DNA from: an uncultured Brachyspira sp.
Lineage (GTDB): Bacteria > Spirochaetota > Brachyspiria > Brachyspirales > Brachyspiraceae
Assembly (NCBI RefSeq): GCF_934747485.1
Contig: NZ_CAKVGN010000012.1
Coordinates: forward strand, 1 to 53,855
Reading direction: 5' to 3'
Length of the DNA stretch: 53,855 nucleotides
Positions 33,007 to 41,304 of the stretch are shown here, in pieces. How positions within the stretch are numbered: the first letter of the stretch is position 1; each line of letters opens with the position of its first letter. The position numbers and the translations under genes are program-made. The notes below the pieces were generated by a model that made no database searches, had not been told where the DNA came from, and saw nothing but the letters and a program-made list of their open reading frames with translations.

Positions 33007-34402
33007 TGATATTACTAACAATTCTTACAAAGAAGAAATAAAAAAAACAGAGAAAATGGCGAGAGGGGTGTTTTACGGCTCATTTAATAAAGATGAAAAA
33101 ATAGAAAAAGAACTGCATACAAAAATTGAAAAATGGAAAAAAGATTTAAATGATTATATATATAGCAATAATCCATATATAGAAAATAAAAGAGAATTAG
33201 AAATAGCTAAAAAAGAGTTAGATAAAAAAGATATTAGTAAAAAAGATATAATAAATAATTTGAATATGTTTAACTCTCTTGATATAGACACAAAATTTTG
33301 GCTTGATAAATTAGAAAATAATAACATTAATTTAAAGGCTATAAATAAAAATATAATATCAAATTGGAATGAAGTTTATAATAAAAAAAATGATGAATGG
33401 ACTATAAATGCTATCAAAGAAAAAAGATATAAGTTTATTAATGATATAGAATCTTGGATTAAATTATTAAAGAGATTAAGATATATGTCTAATATACTTA
33501 GAATAAAAACAGGTGTGTTATGGGATTTTAGAGTTGGGGAATTAAAAGAAGAAGATATTTCTTTATTAGAGAGATGGGTTAAGTTTATAGAGAATATTGA
33601 TAAAAATAATTATATAGATAAAATAATAGACGCTATAGGCAAAAAAATAGATATAGAAAAACTAACAAAAAACATAGAATTAAAAAATAATTATTCATAC
33701 ACAAACAAAAAGATTGATTCTAAAGATGAGATATCTGGAATTTATTTTTCTAAAGATATAGAAAACATTATTCCAGAGGAGCTTTCACTTCTTTGCAATG
33801 ATGAAGCAGAAAAGTTGTTTAAGCTAAAATATATAGAAAATAGAATTATGTGCTTTGACAAAAGTTATTATGCATTTGATGAGTTAGATAAAAACAAAAC
33901 CGTATCAGGCCATAAAGACGGCAAAGGTGATATGATTATATGCATAGACACAAGCGGTTCTATGAAAGGTGTAAACGAATATATTGCTAAATCTATAATG
34001 TTCAAAATATTAATGAAAGCTATATCAGAAAATAGAAATTCTTATCTTATTAACTTCAGCACAGAAATATACACATATAAGTTTAATAATAGTAGCGGCG
34101 TAGATGAACTTATAAAATTTTTAAAACTTAGCTACTATGGAGGCTCTGATATATACAAGGCTCTATATGAAGCAAATAGAATAATGAAAAAATATAATAA
34201 TAATGATGTACTTGTGATATCAGATTTTATAATGGAAGATATGCCTCAATATTTGGTTGATATATGTTTGAAGCAGCGAAAAGATGTAAACAATTTTTTT
34301 GCTGTATCCATAGGCAAGTTTCCTTTTGGATATTCTTATAAAAAAGTTTTTAATAGGCATTGGGTATTCGATATAGAAAGCGGAATAAAAGAAATTAGTT
34401 AA
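32993..34402 (+). CDS. ViaA-like VWA-domain protein
   Basis: A 469-residue partner of the RavA-like ATPase. An N-terminal helical region of about 300 residues, rich in Lys, Glu and Asn, precedes a C-terminal von Willebrand A domain. The metal-ion-dependent adhesion site is complete: D319-T-S321-G-S323 in CIDTSGSM, with the later GGSDIYKAL and VISDF segments. It starts 14 bases before the end of the ATPase gene, so translation is coupled. The unit ends in a strong symmetrical terminator. Confidence 0.9.
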   Translation: MKQFDDITNNSYKEEIKKTEKMARGVFYGSFNKDEKIEKELHTKIEKWKKDLNDYIYSNNPYIENKRELEIAKKELDKKDISKKDIINNLNMFNSLDIDTKFWLDKLENNNINLKAINKNIISNWNEVYNKKNDEWTINAIKEKRYKFINDIESWIKLLKRLRYMSNILRIKTGVLWDFRVGELKEEDISLLERWVKFIENIDKNNYIDKIIDAIGKKIDIEKLTKNIELKNNYSYTNKKIDSKDEISGIYFSKDIENIIPEELSLLCNDEAEKLFKLKYIENRIMCFDKSYYAFDELDKNKTVSGHKDGKGDMIICIDTSGSMKGVNEYIAKSIMFKILMKAISENRNSYLINFSTEIYTYKFNNSSGVDELIKFLKLSYYGGSDIYKALYEANRIMKKYNNNDVLVISDFIMEDMPQYLVDICLKQRKDVNNFFAVSIGKFPFGYSYKKVFNRHWVFDIESGIKEIS

Positions 34403-34412
34403 TTTTTATAAT

Positions 34413-34449
34413 AAAAAAACGGCCCCAACTAATATGAAGCCGTTTTTTT
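34413..34449. terminator. bidirectional terminator between ViaA-like and lipoprotein genes
   Basis: An 11-bp perfect stem, 34413-34423 against 34439-34449 (AAAAAAACGGC and GCCGTTTTTTT), working in both directions for convergent genes. Confidence 0.93.
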
Positions 34450-34476
34450 AAAGTGTGCTTTATTTAGGAGAAAAGA

Positions 34477-35091
34477 TTATTTTTTGAAAGTCATCTCTCC
34501 GCCATTATCTATTTGATATCCAGCAGATTTATCTTGAGGAGTATTTTGTCCACCACCACTACCACCACCATAAGGTAAATATTTATTATTTATGTTTTTT
34601 ACAGCATCAGGTATGCTAATAGTAACTTTACAAGTATATGTTTCTTTATCTTTAGTAAACTCAGCTTTATAAGCAACATCTTCATAAGCATTTGCAGTTG
34701 AATTATATGGATTAGAAGGATCAAAATTAATACCACTTGCTGCTTTTACCTTTACTTCAAAAGTTTGAGCTGCTTTTTCTTCTGTTAAATCCCAAGGCTC
34801 TAAAGTAAAATCATTACCTGATGAGTAATCATTTAATCTATCTGAACTATCATATCTACTAGTAATTAAAGATTTAACAAAAGCTCTTTGAGAAGCTGTT
34901 AATTTTGTTACATCTTCACTACTATTTGCTAAAGATATAGAAGCGTTTCCTTCTTGACTAACTTTCATTATAAATTTGCCGTCATCAGTTTTATAAGTAC
35001 CTACCAAGCCGTAAGTTTTTATTTTTTGACAAGATATAGTTAATACAGCAAAAATGCTTAATACTAAAGTTAATTTTAATATTTTTTTCAT
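34477..35091 (-). CDS. small lipoprotein, paralogue of the next gene
   Basis: A 204-residue protein with a classic lipoprotein signal (VLTISC, Cys21). It shares a pattern with the product of 35114-35632: K-T-x-G-(L/I)-V-G-x-Y near the start, PWDLT-x-EK in the middle, and FTK-x-KE-x-Y-x-C-x-V then P-x-x-VK near the end. The C-terminal part adds a Gly-rich stretch (GGGSGGGQ). The family is unknown to me. The VGTY opening resembles lipocalin-like or META-type small beta proteins, not verified. It is second in an operon (22-base gap), downstream of a GCGAT repeat array. Confidence 0.82.
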   Translation of the reverse strand: MKKILKLTLVLSIFAVLTISCQKIKTYGLVGTYKTDDGKFIMKVSQEGNASISLANSSEDVTKLTASQRAFVKSLITSRYDSSDRLNDYSSGNDFTLEPWDLTEEKAAQTFEVKVKAASGINFDPSNPYNSTANAYEDVAYKAEFTKDKETYTCKVTISIPDAVKNINNKYLPYGGGSGGGQNTPQDKSAGYQIDNGGEMTFKK

Positions 35092-35113
35092 TTCTATTTA
35101 CTCCTTTTTATAA

Positions 35114-35632
35114 TTATTTAGTTATAGGTTTTGTTAATTCTATTTTTATATCATTACCTACTTCAGCTTTTTTAAGAGCTGTTAATTGGGTATTTAAAAG
35201 AGTTTTTACTTCTTCAGGCAATGAAGTACTTACTACACATTTATAATTTTCTTTCTCTTTAGTAAAATCAAATTTAACTTCAACATCAACATATTTTGGT
35301 TCTTGCGTTGAAGCTGAACCCTGATTAACATTTACTTGTATTTTTGAAGTATAGCTTAAAGTAGTTTTTTCAGCAGTTAAATCCCAAGGCATTAAATTTC
35401 CGCCGTTAAAATAAAAATAACGATACATTACATATTCTTCAGAAGTAAGATTTTCTTGAGTAATAGTAGGATCTTTCTTTTCAATATAAGCCCTTCCATC
35501 TGATCCAACTGTCATTTTTAAGCTGCCGCCATAGTAAGCACCTACTATACCCATTGTTTTTGCTTTTGTACAAGCAACTGACATTAAAGCTAAAGCCATT
35601 AAAACTAAAGCCGCTTTTAAAAGTTTTTTCAT
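35114..35632 (-). CDS. small lipoprotein with GCGAT repeat array upstream
   Basis: A 172-residue lipoprotein precursor (LMSVAC lipobox, Cys21) paralogous to the product of the following gene. The ribosome site AAAGGAG lies 8 bases before the ATG. The 341-base region between its start and the end of tilS contains (ATGCG)13, with a promoter on the far side of the array (35918-35945), so the mRNA would carry the repeat in its 5' untranslated region. That arrangement suggests variable expression of a surface or periplasmic lipoprotein, but this is inference. Its function is unknown. Confidence 0.83.
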   Translation of the reverse strand: MKKLLKAALVLMALALMSVACTKAKTMGIVGAYYGGSLKMTVGSDGRAYIEKKDPTITQENLTSEEYVMYRYFYFNGGNLMPWDLTAEKTTLSYTSKIQVNVNQGSASTQEPKYVDVEVKFDFTKEKENYKCVVSTSLPEEVKTLLNTQLTALKKAEVGNDIKIELTKPITK

Positions 35633-35810
35633 TTTTTTTCTCCTTTTAAAAAAAATTATTAATATTAAATAAAAAGCTAATATGATAGCTTAATATTTTA
35701 AAAAAATTTATTATTGCAATGCCGAAAGAAAAGGCATAGATGTGTATAAATATTTTTAGATATTTATAATTGATATTTTTTTGAAGATAATTTTTTATTA
35801 TAGAATATTT

Positions 35811-35877
35811 ATGCGATGCGATGCGATGCGATGCGATGCGATGCGATGCGATGCGATGCGATGCGATGCGATGCGAT
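35811..35877. repeat. pentanucleotide array (ATGCG)13
   Basis: Thirteen perfect tandem copies of ATGCG plus AT, 67 bp, in otherwise AT-rich intergenic DNA between tilS (3' end) and the lipoprotein operon, both on the minus strand. The perfect copies imply recent or ongoing slippage. Confidence 0.98.
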
Positions 35878-35917
35878 TTATATTTTCTAAACTAAACATA
35901 ATATTCATAGTGCTTGA

Positions 35918-35945
35918 AGCATACCATATTTATACACTTTGTCAA
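35918..35945 (-). promoter_or_regulatory. promoter upstream of the GCGAT array
   Basis: Minus-strand TTGACA (35940-35945), a 16-bp spacer and TATGCT (35918-35923), with a TGG just before the -10 (extended -10). Transcription would start near 35911 and run through the array toward the two lipoprotein genes. Confidence 0.65.
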
Positions 35946-35973
35946 GCATTTTTTATATTAATTCTCAAATATA

Positions 35974-37335
35974 TTAAAAAAAATCTATTTCTAATGCATA
36001 ATCATCGTTGTTTTTTAGTGCATAATTTTTTGAAACTCTATTAATTCCATAAGGATTTAAATATATTGCAGCTATTTCGTTTTCTGATTCTATTATAGGA
36101 ATTAAATCTCTATCTTTAAAAGGAACTTTTAAATCTATTAAAATCTTTCTCAAATATTTTTTATCCCCATTCGGATAGCTATATAAAAAATCGCCTTCCT
36201 TTCTTTTTCGTATAACAATAGGGAAAGTTTTTTTTATGTATATATTTTTTTTATAATCAATATCTTTATTTAAAACTGTTTTTATATTTATAGTTTTACC
36301 AGCAAAATTGTAAACTCCGTCATTATAAACTGTAATTGAATCTGTATTGATATTATTAGTTTTTACAATTTCTAATAAACAATAACTTTTTGCTAAATTA
36401 TAATTATCAAGCCTTAAAACTATATTTGGTTTTTTTGAATAAATTATTTTTAATATTTCTAATAGCCTTTTTTCTGTTATCTCAATATTGTTTTTAAAAA
36501 GAAACTTTATAATTATTTTTTTTAATAAGAGTTTATTTTTAATGTTTTTTATATTTATTTTATTTCTGCTAATTTCTATTTTTTTATATGTTTTATTAAC
36601 TTTTTTTCTTAGTATATTTGACTCTTCATAAACTCTATAGGCAAACTTTATTATATTATTTTTTGCTTGTAAGTTTATCTCTTCGAGCATTGGTATAATA
36701 ACATTTCTTAATTTGTTTCTTGAATATTTATTTGTTTTGTTTGATGAATCTTCTCTGTGAGAGAGATTATTTTCTTTGGCGTAATTTTCAATATCTTTTC
36801 TGTAGAAGTTTAATATTGGTCTTAATACATATTTTCTTTTTTTGCTTAATGCTTTATAAATGTTTGTGCCACTTCCTTTAATCATTCTATAAATTATTGT
36901 TTCTGTTAAATCATCTTTATTGTGTGCTATAAGCAAATAATCATATATTTTTTTATTATAAAGCTCTTTGAAAAATGAATATCTATCTTTTCTTGCCTCT
37001 AATTGAGTATTTTTATTGTTGTAGCTTCCTTTCTCTATATGTTTTACGTAAATATCTATATTATAATTTTTGGCAGTATCCCTTGCAAACATTTCATCGC
37101 CAATGGACTCTTCACCTCTTAAATTATAATTAACATGAATTGCTATAAGATTATAATTGAGTTTATCTTTAAGTTTGTATGCTATATTTAAAAGTACCTG
37201 TGAATCAATACCGCCGGAATATGCTACAGCAAAAGTTATTTTTTTTTCTTTATCAGAAACATTAATATTTTTTTTATTATTTTCTTCATCTTCTTTTATA
37301 GTTTCTAATAAAAATTGCTCTACTTCTTTTAACAT
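35974..37335 (-). CDS. tilS: tRNA(Ile)-lysidine synthase
   Basis: A 453-residue ATP-dependent enzyme that places lysidine on C34 of tRNA-Ile(CAU) so that it reads AUA. The PP-loop is S40-GGIDS45 in AVAYSGGIDSQVLLN. Further family marks are HVNYNLRGEES, the LLIAHNKDDLTETIIYRMIKG segment and RPILNF. The C-terminal domain is present (VIRKRKEGDF, LRKILIDLKVPFKDRD). It follows argS by 15 bases on the same strand and is probably co-transcribed. The essential function fits the AUA-rich codon use seen throughout the window. Confidence 0.95.
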   Translation of the reverse strand: MLKEVEQFLLETIKEDEENNKKNINVSDKEKKITFAVAYSGGIDSQVLLNIAYKLKDKLNYNLIAIHVNYNLRGEESIGDEMFARDTAKNYNIDIYVKHIEKGSYNNKNTQLEARKDRYSFFKELYNKKIYDYLLIAHNKDDLTETIIYRMIKGSGTNIYKALSKKRKYVLRPILNFYRKDIENYAKENNLSHREDSSNKTNKYSRNKLRNVIIPMLEEINLQAKNNIIKFAYRVYEESNILRKKVNKTYKKIEISRNKINIKNIKNKLLLKKIIIKFLFKNNIEITEKRLLEILKIIYSKKPNIVLRLDNYNLAKSYCLLEIVKTNNINTDSITVYNDGVYNFAGKTINIKTVLNKDIDYKKNIYIKKTFPIVIRKRKEGDFLYSYPNGDKKYLRKILIDLKVPFKDRDLIPIIESENEIAAIYLNPYGINRVSKNYALKNNDDYALEIDFF

Positions 37336-37350
37336 ATTTTTTGGCTTATT

Positions 37351-38940
37351 TTAATTGTTGTCATACATTCTTTCTATTTTTGTGATGCCTATAATGTCAA
37401 AACATATGCCAAGAATCTTTTTAACAGCTCTTATTAAAGTAAGTCTTTCCTGTCTTATATCATCATTTTCTTCTAATACAATATTGTCATAATAGAACTT
37501 ATGCAAAGCAGAAGCAACATCGTAAGTATAATTTAATAAAGTATAAACCTCTAAAGACTTAGCAGACTCATAAATCTCATCAGGAAATCTTAATATCATT
37601 TTAGCAAGTTTTAAAGTGCTTTCATTAGATATTTTATTAACATCAAATTTTTTATTATAATCATACTTCATATTTTTCTCTTCTAATTTGAAGAAAATAT
37701 TACAAACTCTCGCATAAGCATATTGAACATAATAAACAGGGTTATCATTATCTTTCTTTTTTGCAAGCTCCAAATCAAAATCTAATGAACTAGAATATGA
37801 ACGCATAAGAAGGAAATATCTTGTAGGGTCAACACCAATCTCATCAATAACCTCTTCAAGACTAATCATGTCCCCAGTTCTCTTGCTCATTCTCACAAGC
37901 TCATTTCCTCTGTATAAACGAACCAACTGCCCAAGTATAACTTTTAAATCAGCAGTATCATCGCTAACCGCCCTCACAGCAGCAGTAATCCTCGGCACAT
38001 AACCATGATGGTCAGCACCTAATATATCTATTAAATATTTATATCCTCTGTCTATTTTGTTTTTGTGATATGTAATGTCTGGTGCAAAATAAGTGTATGA
38101 ACCATTGCTTTTTTTAACAACTCTGTCTTTATCATCGCCGTATTTAGTGCTTCTAAACCAAACAGCATTATCCTCTTCAAATAAAAGCCCCTTTTCATTT
38201 AAATAATCCATAGTCTTTTCTAACTCGCCGCCCTCTCTTATTTTTAATTCAGAGGCATAATTGTCCATGTATGTGCGAAATCTCTCTAATAGCTTTCTTT
38301 GCTGTTCTAATATTATATCCTTTGGAACTCCGTCCATCTTAGCAATATCTTTAATATAGGCACCATGATAACCATCTTCAGGAATCTCTCTTCCTTCTTT
38401 TACAGCATTAACACTCTCATTAAGCTTTGTTATCTGCTCTCCCGCATCATTAACATAAAACTCTTGATAAACTTCATGACCCACATATTTAAGTATATTA
38501 GATAAAGCACTTCCAATAGCAGCCCATCTTCCATGACCAATATGAAGAGGTCCTGTAGGATTAGCACTAACATATTCAACTAATATTTTTTTCTTATCTT
38601 CTGCAGAGTTCTTGCCGTAATCATCATCTTCTAATAATTTGTTTACACATTCATTTATATAATCTTTTGATAATGTTAAATTTATAAATCCTGGCCTTGC
38701 AACCTCAACATTGTCAAAATATTTTTTATCTATTAGTTTTGCAATATCATTAGCTATATCAAAAGGATTTTTCTTAAGAAGTTTTGCAAGCCTCATAGCT
38801 ACAGGTGAAGCATAATCACCAAATTTCTCATCTACAGTGTACCCTATATCTATATAAGAATCTATGTTCTCTATATCTGTGTCTTTTAAATAATTGCATA
38901 AAGCTTGTTTTATTATGTCTGATACTATTCTTTTAAGCAT
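37351..38940 (-). CDS. argS: arginyl-tRNA synthetase
   Basis: A 529-residue class I synthetase that charges tRNA-Arg. The N-terminal Add-1 domain is followed by NPTGPLHIGHGRWAAIG (HIGH at 133-136) and the MSKRTGD form of the KMSKS loop. The C-terminal DALR anticodon-binding domain ends in the usual LGI-x-MYDN-like tail. The frame extends 16 codons further, but the ATG at 38940 has GGAGAGGG directly upstream. The promoter is at 38979-39006. Confidence 0.96.
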   Translation of the reverse strand: MLKRIVSDIIKQALCNYLKDTDIENIDSYIDIGYTVDEKFGDYASPVAMRLAKLLKKNPFDIANDIAKLIDKKYFDNVEVARPGFINLTLSKDYINECVNKLLEDDDYGKNSAEDKKKILVEYVSANPTGPLHIGHGRWAAIGSALSNILKYVGHEVYQEFYVNDAGEQITKLNESVNAVKEGREIPEDGYHGAYIKDIAKMDGVPKDIILEQQRKLLERFRTYMDNYASELKIREGGELEKTMDYLNEKGLLFEEDNAVWFRSTKYGDDKDRVVKKSNGSYTYFAPDITYHKNKIDRGYKYLIDILGADHHGYVPRITAAVRAVSDDTADLKVILGQLVRLYRGNELVRMSKRTGDMISLEEVIDEIGVDPTRYFLLMRSYSSSLDFDLELAKKKDNDNPVYYVQYAYARVCNIFFKLEEKNMKYDYNKKFDVNKISNESTLKLAKMILRFPDEIYESAKSLEVYTLLNYTYDVASALHKFYYDNIVLEENDDIRQERLTLIRAVKKILGICFDIIGITKIERMYDNN

Positions 38941-38978
38941 ACCCTCTCCACAAAAAATATTTAGAAAATAGCTTTTAT

Positions 38979-39006
38979 AGTATATCAAAGTTTAGAAGTT
39001 CTGCAA
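38979..39006 (-). promoter_or_regulatory. promoter of argS-tilS
   Basis: Minus-strand TTGCAG (39001-39006), a 16-bp spacer and TATACT (38979-38984). Confidence 0.65.
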
Positions 39007-39062
39007 GTATATATTTTAATGTATTTAAATAATTAAATATTGTTAATATTTGTAGTATAATA

Positions 39063-39090
39063 TTGACATATTTTTTTTAAATGTTAGAAT
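39063..39090 (+). promoter_or_regulatory. promoter of the TPR-like/Vsp-like unit
   Basis: TTGACA (39063-39068), a 16-bp spacer and TAGAAT (39085-39090). A palindrome (39082-39099) overlaps the -10. Confidence 0.85.
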
Positions 39091-39120
39091 ACACTAACAA
39101 TATTTAAGTATTAGCTAACA
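39082..39120 (+). promoter_or_regulatory. candidate operator, TGTTAG-N6-CTAACA
   Basis: TGTTAG (39082-39087) and CTAACA (39094-39099) form an 18-bp perfect inverted repeat over the -10 hexamer and start site. A further TTAGCTAACA (39111-39120) repeats one half-site downstream. The geometry fits a repressor of MarR or TetR size. No such regulator gene is in the window. Confidence 0.65.
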
Positions 39121-39137
39121 TAAAAAAGGAAAAAGCT

Positions 39138-39806
39138 ATGAAATATATAGTATTAATCGCTATTATCACAAATATAATATATGGCTATAATTCAAAAGAA
39201 ATAAATAATTTTTATAATAATTACTACTCTTCAAAAAACTATGATATTAGTTTATTAAAAGCAAATGGCTCACAAACTTATAAAAATATATATTATTTAA
39301 TAACTTCAAAAAGTATATCAAGCGATAAAGAGAAATATGATTATTTAAAAAAGGCAATAGATGAAAGCAAAGATTACAGCACATCAAAAGATATTGATTA
39401 TTTAATAAGCATATCAGAGTTAATGAATTATATTGTATATTATTCATCACTTCCTGATAAAATTTCTTATGGTAAAAAATCTAAGGAAATATATCAAAAC
39501 ATTTTAAAAATTGACAATAGCAACTTTTTTGCACTTCTTGGAACAGCTATAGGCTATATGCATGCTCCAGCCATAGCCGGAGGAAGTGATAAAAAAGCAT
39601 TTGAATATTTTAATAGAGCTTTAAACAACTCTAAAGAAAAATACCAAACATATTTATCCTATGTATGGTTATCACAATATTATTTCAAAATAAAAGATGA
39701 TAAAAATTATCAAAAATATATTGATATGAGCAGAAGTGTATACCAAGACGGGATATTATTAAAGGAGGCTATAGAGAGAAATAAAACCAAAAAGAAACCT
39801 TTATAA
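39138..39806 (+). CDS. exported TPR-like hypothetical protein
   Basis: A 222-residue protein with a signal-peptide-like start (MKYIVLIAIITNIIYG). The rest is helical with TPR character, most clearly AKKSKEIYQNILKIDNSNFF-type spacing around 112-130 and ALLGTAIGYMHAPAIAGGSD followed by KKAFEYFNRALNNSKEKYQT. Peptides with a P-A-I-A-G-G motif before a TPR helix occur in other exported TPR proteins. It has a strong promoter with an overlapping palindrome and an AAGGA ribosome site. The Vsp-like gene follows after 99 bases with no obvious promoter of its own, so the two may be co-expressed. Confidence 0.8.
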   Translation: MKYIVLIAIITNIIYGYNSKEINNFYNNYYSSKNYDISLLKANGSQTYKNIYYLITSKSISSDKEKYDYLKKAIDESKDYSTSKDIDYLISISELMNYIVYYSSLPDKISYGKKSKEIYQNILKIDNSNFFALLGTAIGYMHAPAIAGGSDKKAFEYFNRALNNSKEKYQTYLSYVWLSQYYFKIKDDKNYQKYIDMSRSVYQDGILLKEAIERNKTKKKPL

Positions 39807-39905
39807 AAAATATCAGTTCAAGCGGTTTAAATGAAAATATTAAATATATGTATCTATTAATAAATACAAAAAGAATAATAAACAAACATAATAAAGGATA
39901 AAAAT

Positions 39906-41210
39906 ATGAGACGTTTATATATTATTTTAACGGCTTTAATAATAAATGCTTATAGTGTATTTAGCTACACAGTTGTAGAGGATTTTAATGATTTTTTGGT
40001 TGATGAGAATCAATTAAGGGTAAGGCTTGACAGGTTTGGAGTATTAGCGGGTACTGATAATTTACGTTTTGTTGTGGGGGTGAATGGCGAGACTGCTGGA
40101 GTTTTGTTAGATAATTTGGACAATGGAAGCAAGGGCGGAATAAGCACTTTTAGACCTGCGGCTTTAGCTGGATTTGGCTATAAAACAGAGAGTTTTGCTA
40201 TTGGTGCTGGTTATCAATTTAAATATGTTAGCGGGAGTTGGCAGGCACACACTCCTATACTAACGGCTACTTTTCTCAATCAGAATTTAAGAATTAATGT
40301 GCCTGTTACTATAGGTATAGGAAGCGGAAGCGTTAATGATGGGGATATGGCTGTTTCAACAGATACAAGAATAGAATACTATACAGGCAATAATATTTTC
40401 AGCAGAATAAGAGTTAATCTTAAATATGGAATGTATAAATTAAAAGCAAATGCAAGCAGAAGCGGTACTTTAACAGGAGGAGGAACATTGCCTATGGGTA
40501 TGGGTACAATAGGAGAAAATGGTCAATATGGATTTACTAAAGATACTGTAGGACAATCAATAGGTGTTGACATTAGAGGATATTTTATAGCGGCAACCGA
40601 CCCTATATTGATAGAGCCTCAAATAAGAGTAATATATCAAGGTTCTATAGCAGATTTTAAAGGAACTTCATATACAGTTACACCTCCGGGAATGGATGCT
40701 AAAGAGGGGGCTGCAGAATTTGGACTTTACAATATAGATGCTTCAAATCCTATAGGTGCTTTTGAATTGGGTAATACAGGTTTTGCTATGGCTCCTTATT
40801 ATGATTTTACTGCTCACAACATAGCTTTTACAGGGGAAGGAGCTTCTATAGAGATAGGAGGCACAGAATATTATATAACTAAGCCTCAATTTGTAGGTGT
40901 GTCTGTTCCTGTTGGTTTTACTGCTGAAAGTGATTTGATAACACTTTATTTAGAGCCTGCTGTATCATTCTCTATGATTACTGGAGGAATTAATGCTTAT
41001 GCAAGCAGTGCTAAACCGGTGAGAATACCTCCTATATTCTATTCTGTGGGTTATTTAGTGTATGGAGAATTATACATTAACCCTATGCCTAATTTGGAAT
41101 GGTATTTTGAGGCACAAATTGGAGGAGCTACTACTGTTGACGGTATAGGAAACAGTGCTGACAATGGACTTGCATTCAATGGAAGTACTGGTATAACTTG
41201 GAAATTTTAA
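39906..41210 (+). CDS. variable surface protein (Vsp)-like outer-membrane protein
   Basis: A 434-residue exported protein with a signal peptide (1-20). It resembles the Brachyspira variable surface proteins: after the leader comes D-F-x-x-F-L-x-D-E-N-Q-L-R-x-R-L-D, then GYKTESFAIGAGYQF, WQAHTPILTATFLNQNLRIN and P-V-T-I. It is beta-rich throughout and ends in GSTGITWKF, a terminal Phe typical of outer-membrane beta-barrels. Vsp proteins are abundant immunodominant surface lipoproteins or barrels whose expression varies between strains. This copy is solitary rather than in a tandem cluster. The ribosome site AAAGGA is well placed. Confidence 0.82.
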   Translation: MRRLYIILTALIINAYSVFSYTVVEDFNDFLVDENQLRVRLDRFGVLAGTDNLRFVVGVNGETAGVLLDNLDNGSKGGISTFRPAALAGFGYKTESFAIGAGYQFKYVSGSWQAHTPILTATFLNQNLRINVPVTIGIGSGSVNDGDMAVSTDTRIEYYTGNNIFSRIRVNLKYGMYKLKANASRSGTLTGGGTLPMGMGTIGENGQYGFTKDTVGQSIGVDIRGYFIAATDPILIEPQIRVIYQGSIADFKGTSYTVTPPGMDAKEGAAEFGLYNIDASNPIGAFELGNTGFAMAPYYDFTAHNIAFTGEGASIEIGGTEYYITKPQFVGVSVPVGFTAESDLITLYLEPAVSFSMITGGINAYASSAKPVRIPPIFYSVGYLVYGELYINPMPNLEWYFEAQIGGATTVDGIGNSADNGLAFNGSTGITWKF

Positions 41211-41252
41211 TGAGTTTTGAACTTATTATTATAATATATTGATTTTTGGATA

Positions 41253-41287
41253 ATATATTGGGTGTCTAAAAAAGATGCCCAATATAT
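41253..41287 (+). other. 14-bp hairpin upstream of ygbA
   Basis: 41253-41266 pairs with 41274-41287 with two wobbles (core TTGGG and CCCAA), loop TAAAAAA. No T run follows on either strand, so it is not a typical intrinsic terminator. It could be an mRNA leader structure or a transcript 3' end of the Vsp-like gene. Confidence 0.6.
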
Positions 41288-41304
41288 AAAAAAGATTTAT
41301 AAAA

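Noticed and set aside
35811..35877. Possible CRISPR array
   Set aside because: The unit is only 5 bases with no spacers, and there are no cas genes. It is a simple tandem repeat.
35910..35955. TGCTTGA/TCAAGCA inverted repeat with a T run on the plus strand, as a terminator
   Set aside because: There is no plus-strand gene to terminate, the loop is long, and the same bases form a good minus-strand promoter (TTGACA with an extended -10).
35781..36044. Plus-strand ORF containing an MRCDA repeat
   Set aside because: It is the translation of the GCGAT array. There is no ribosome site or promoter, and it runs antisense into the 3' end of tilS.
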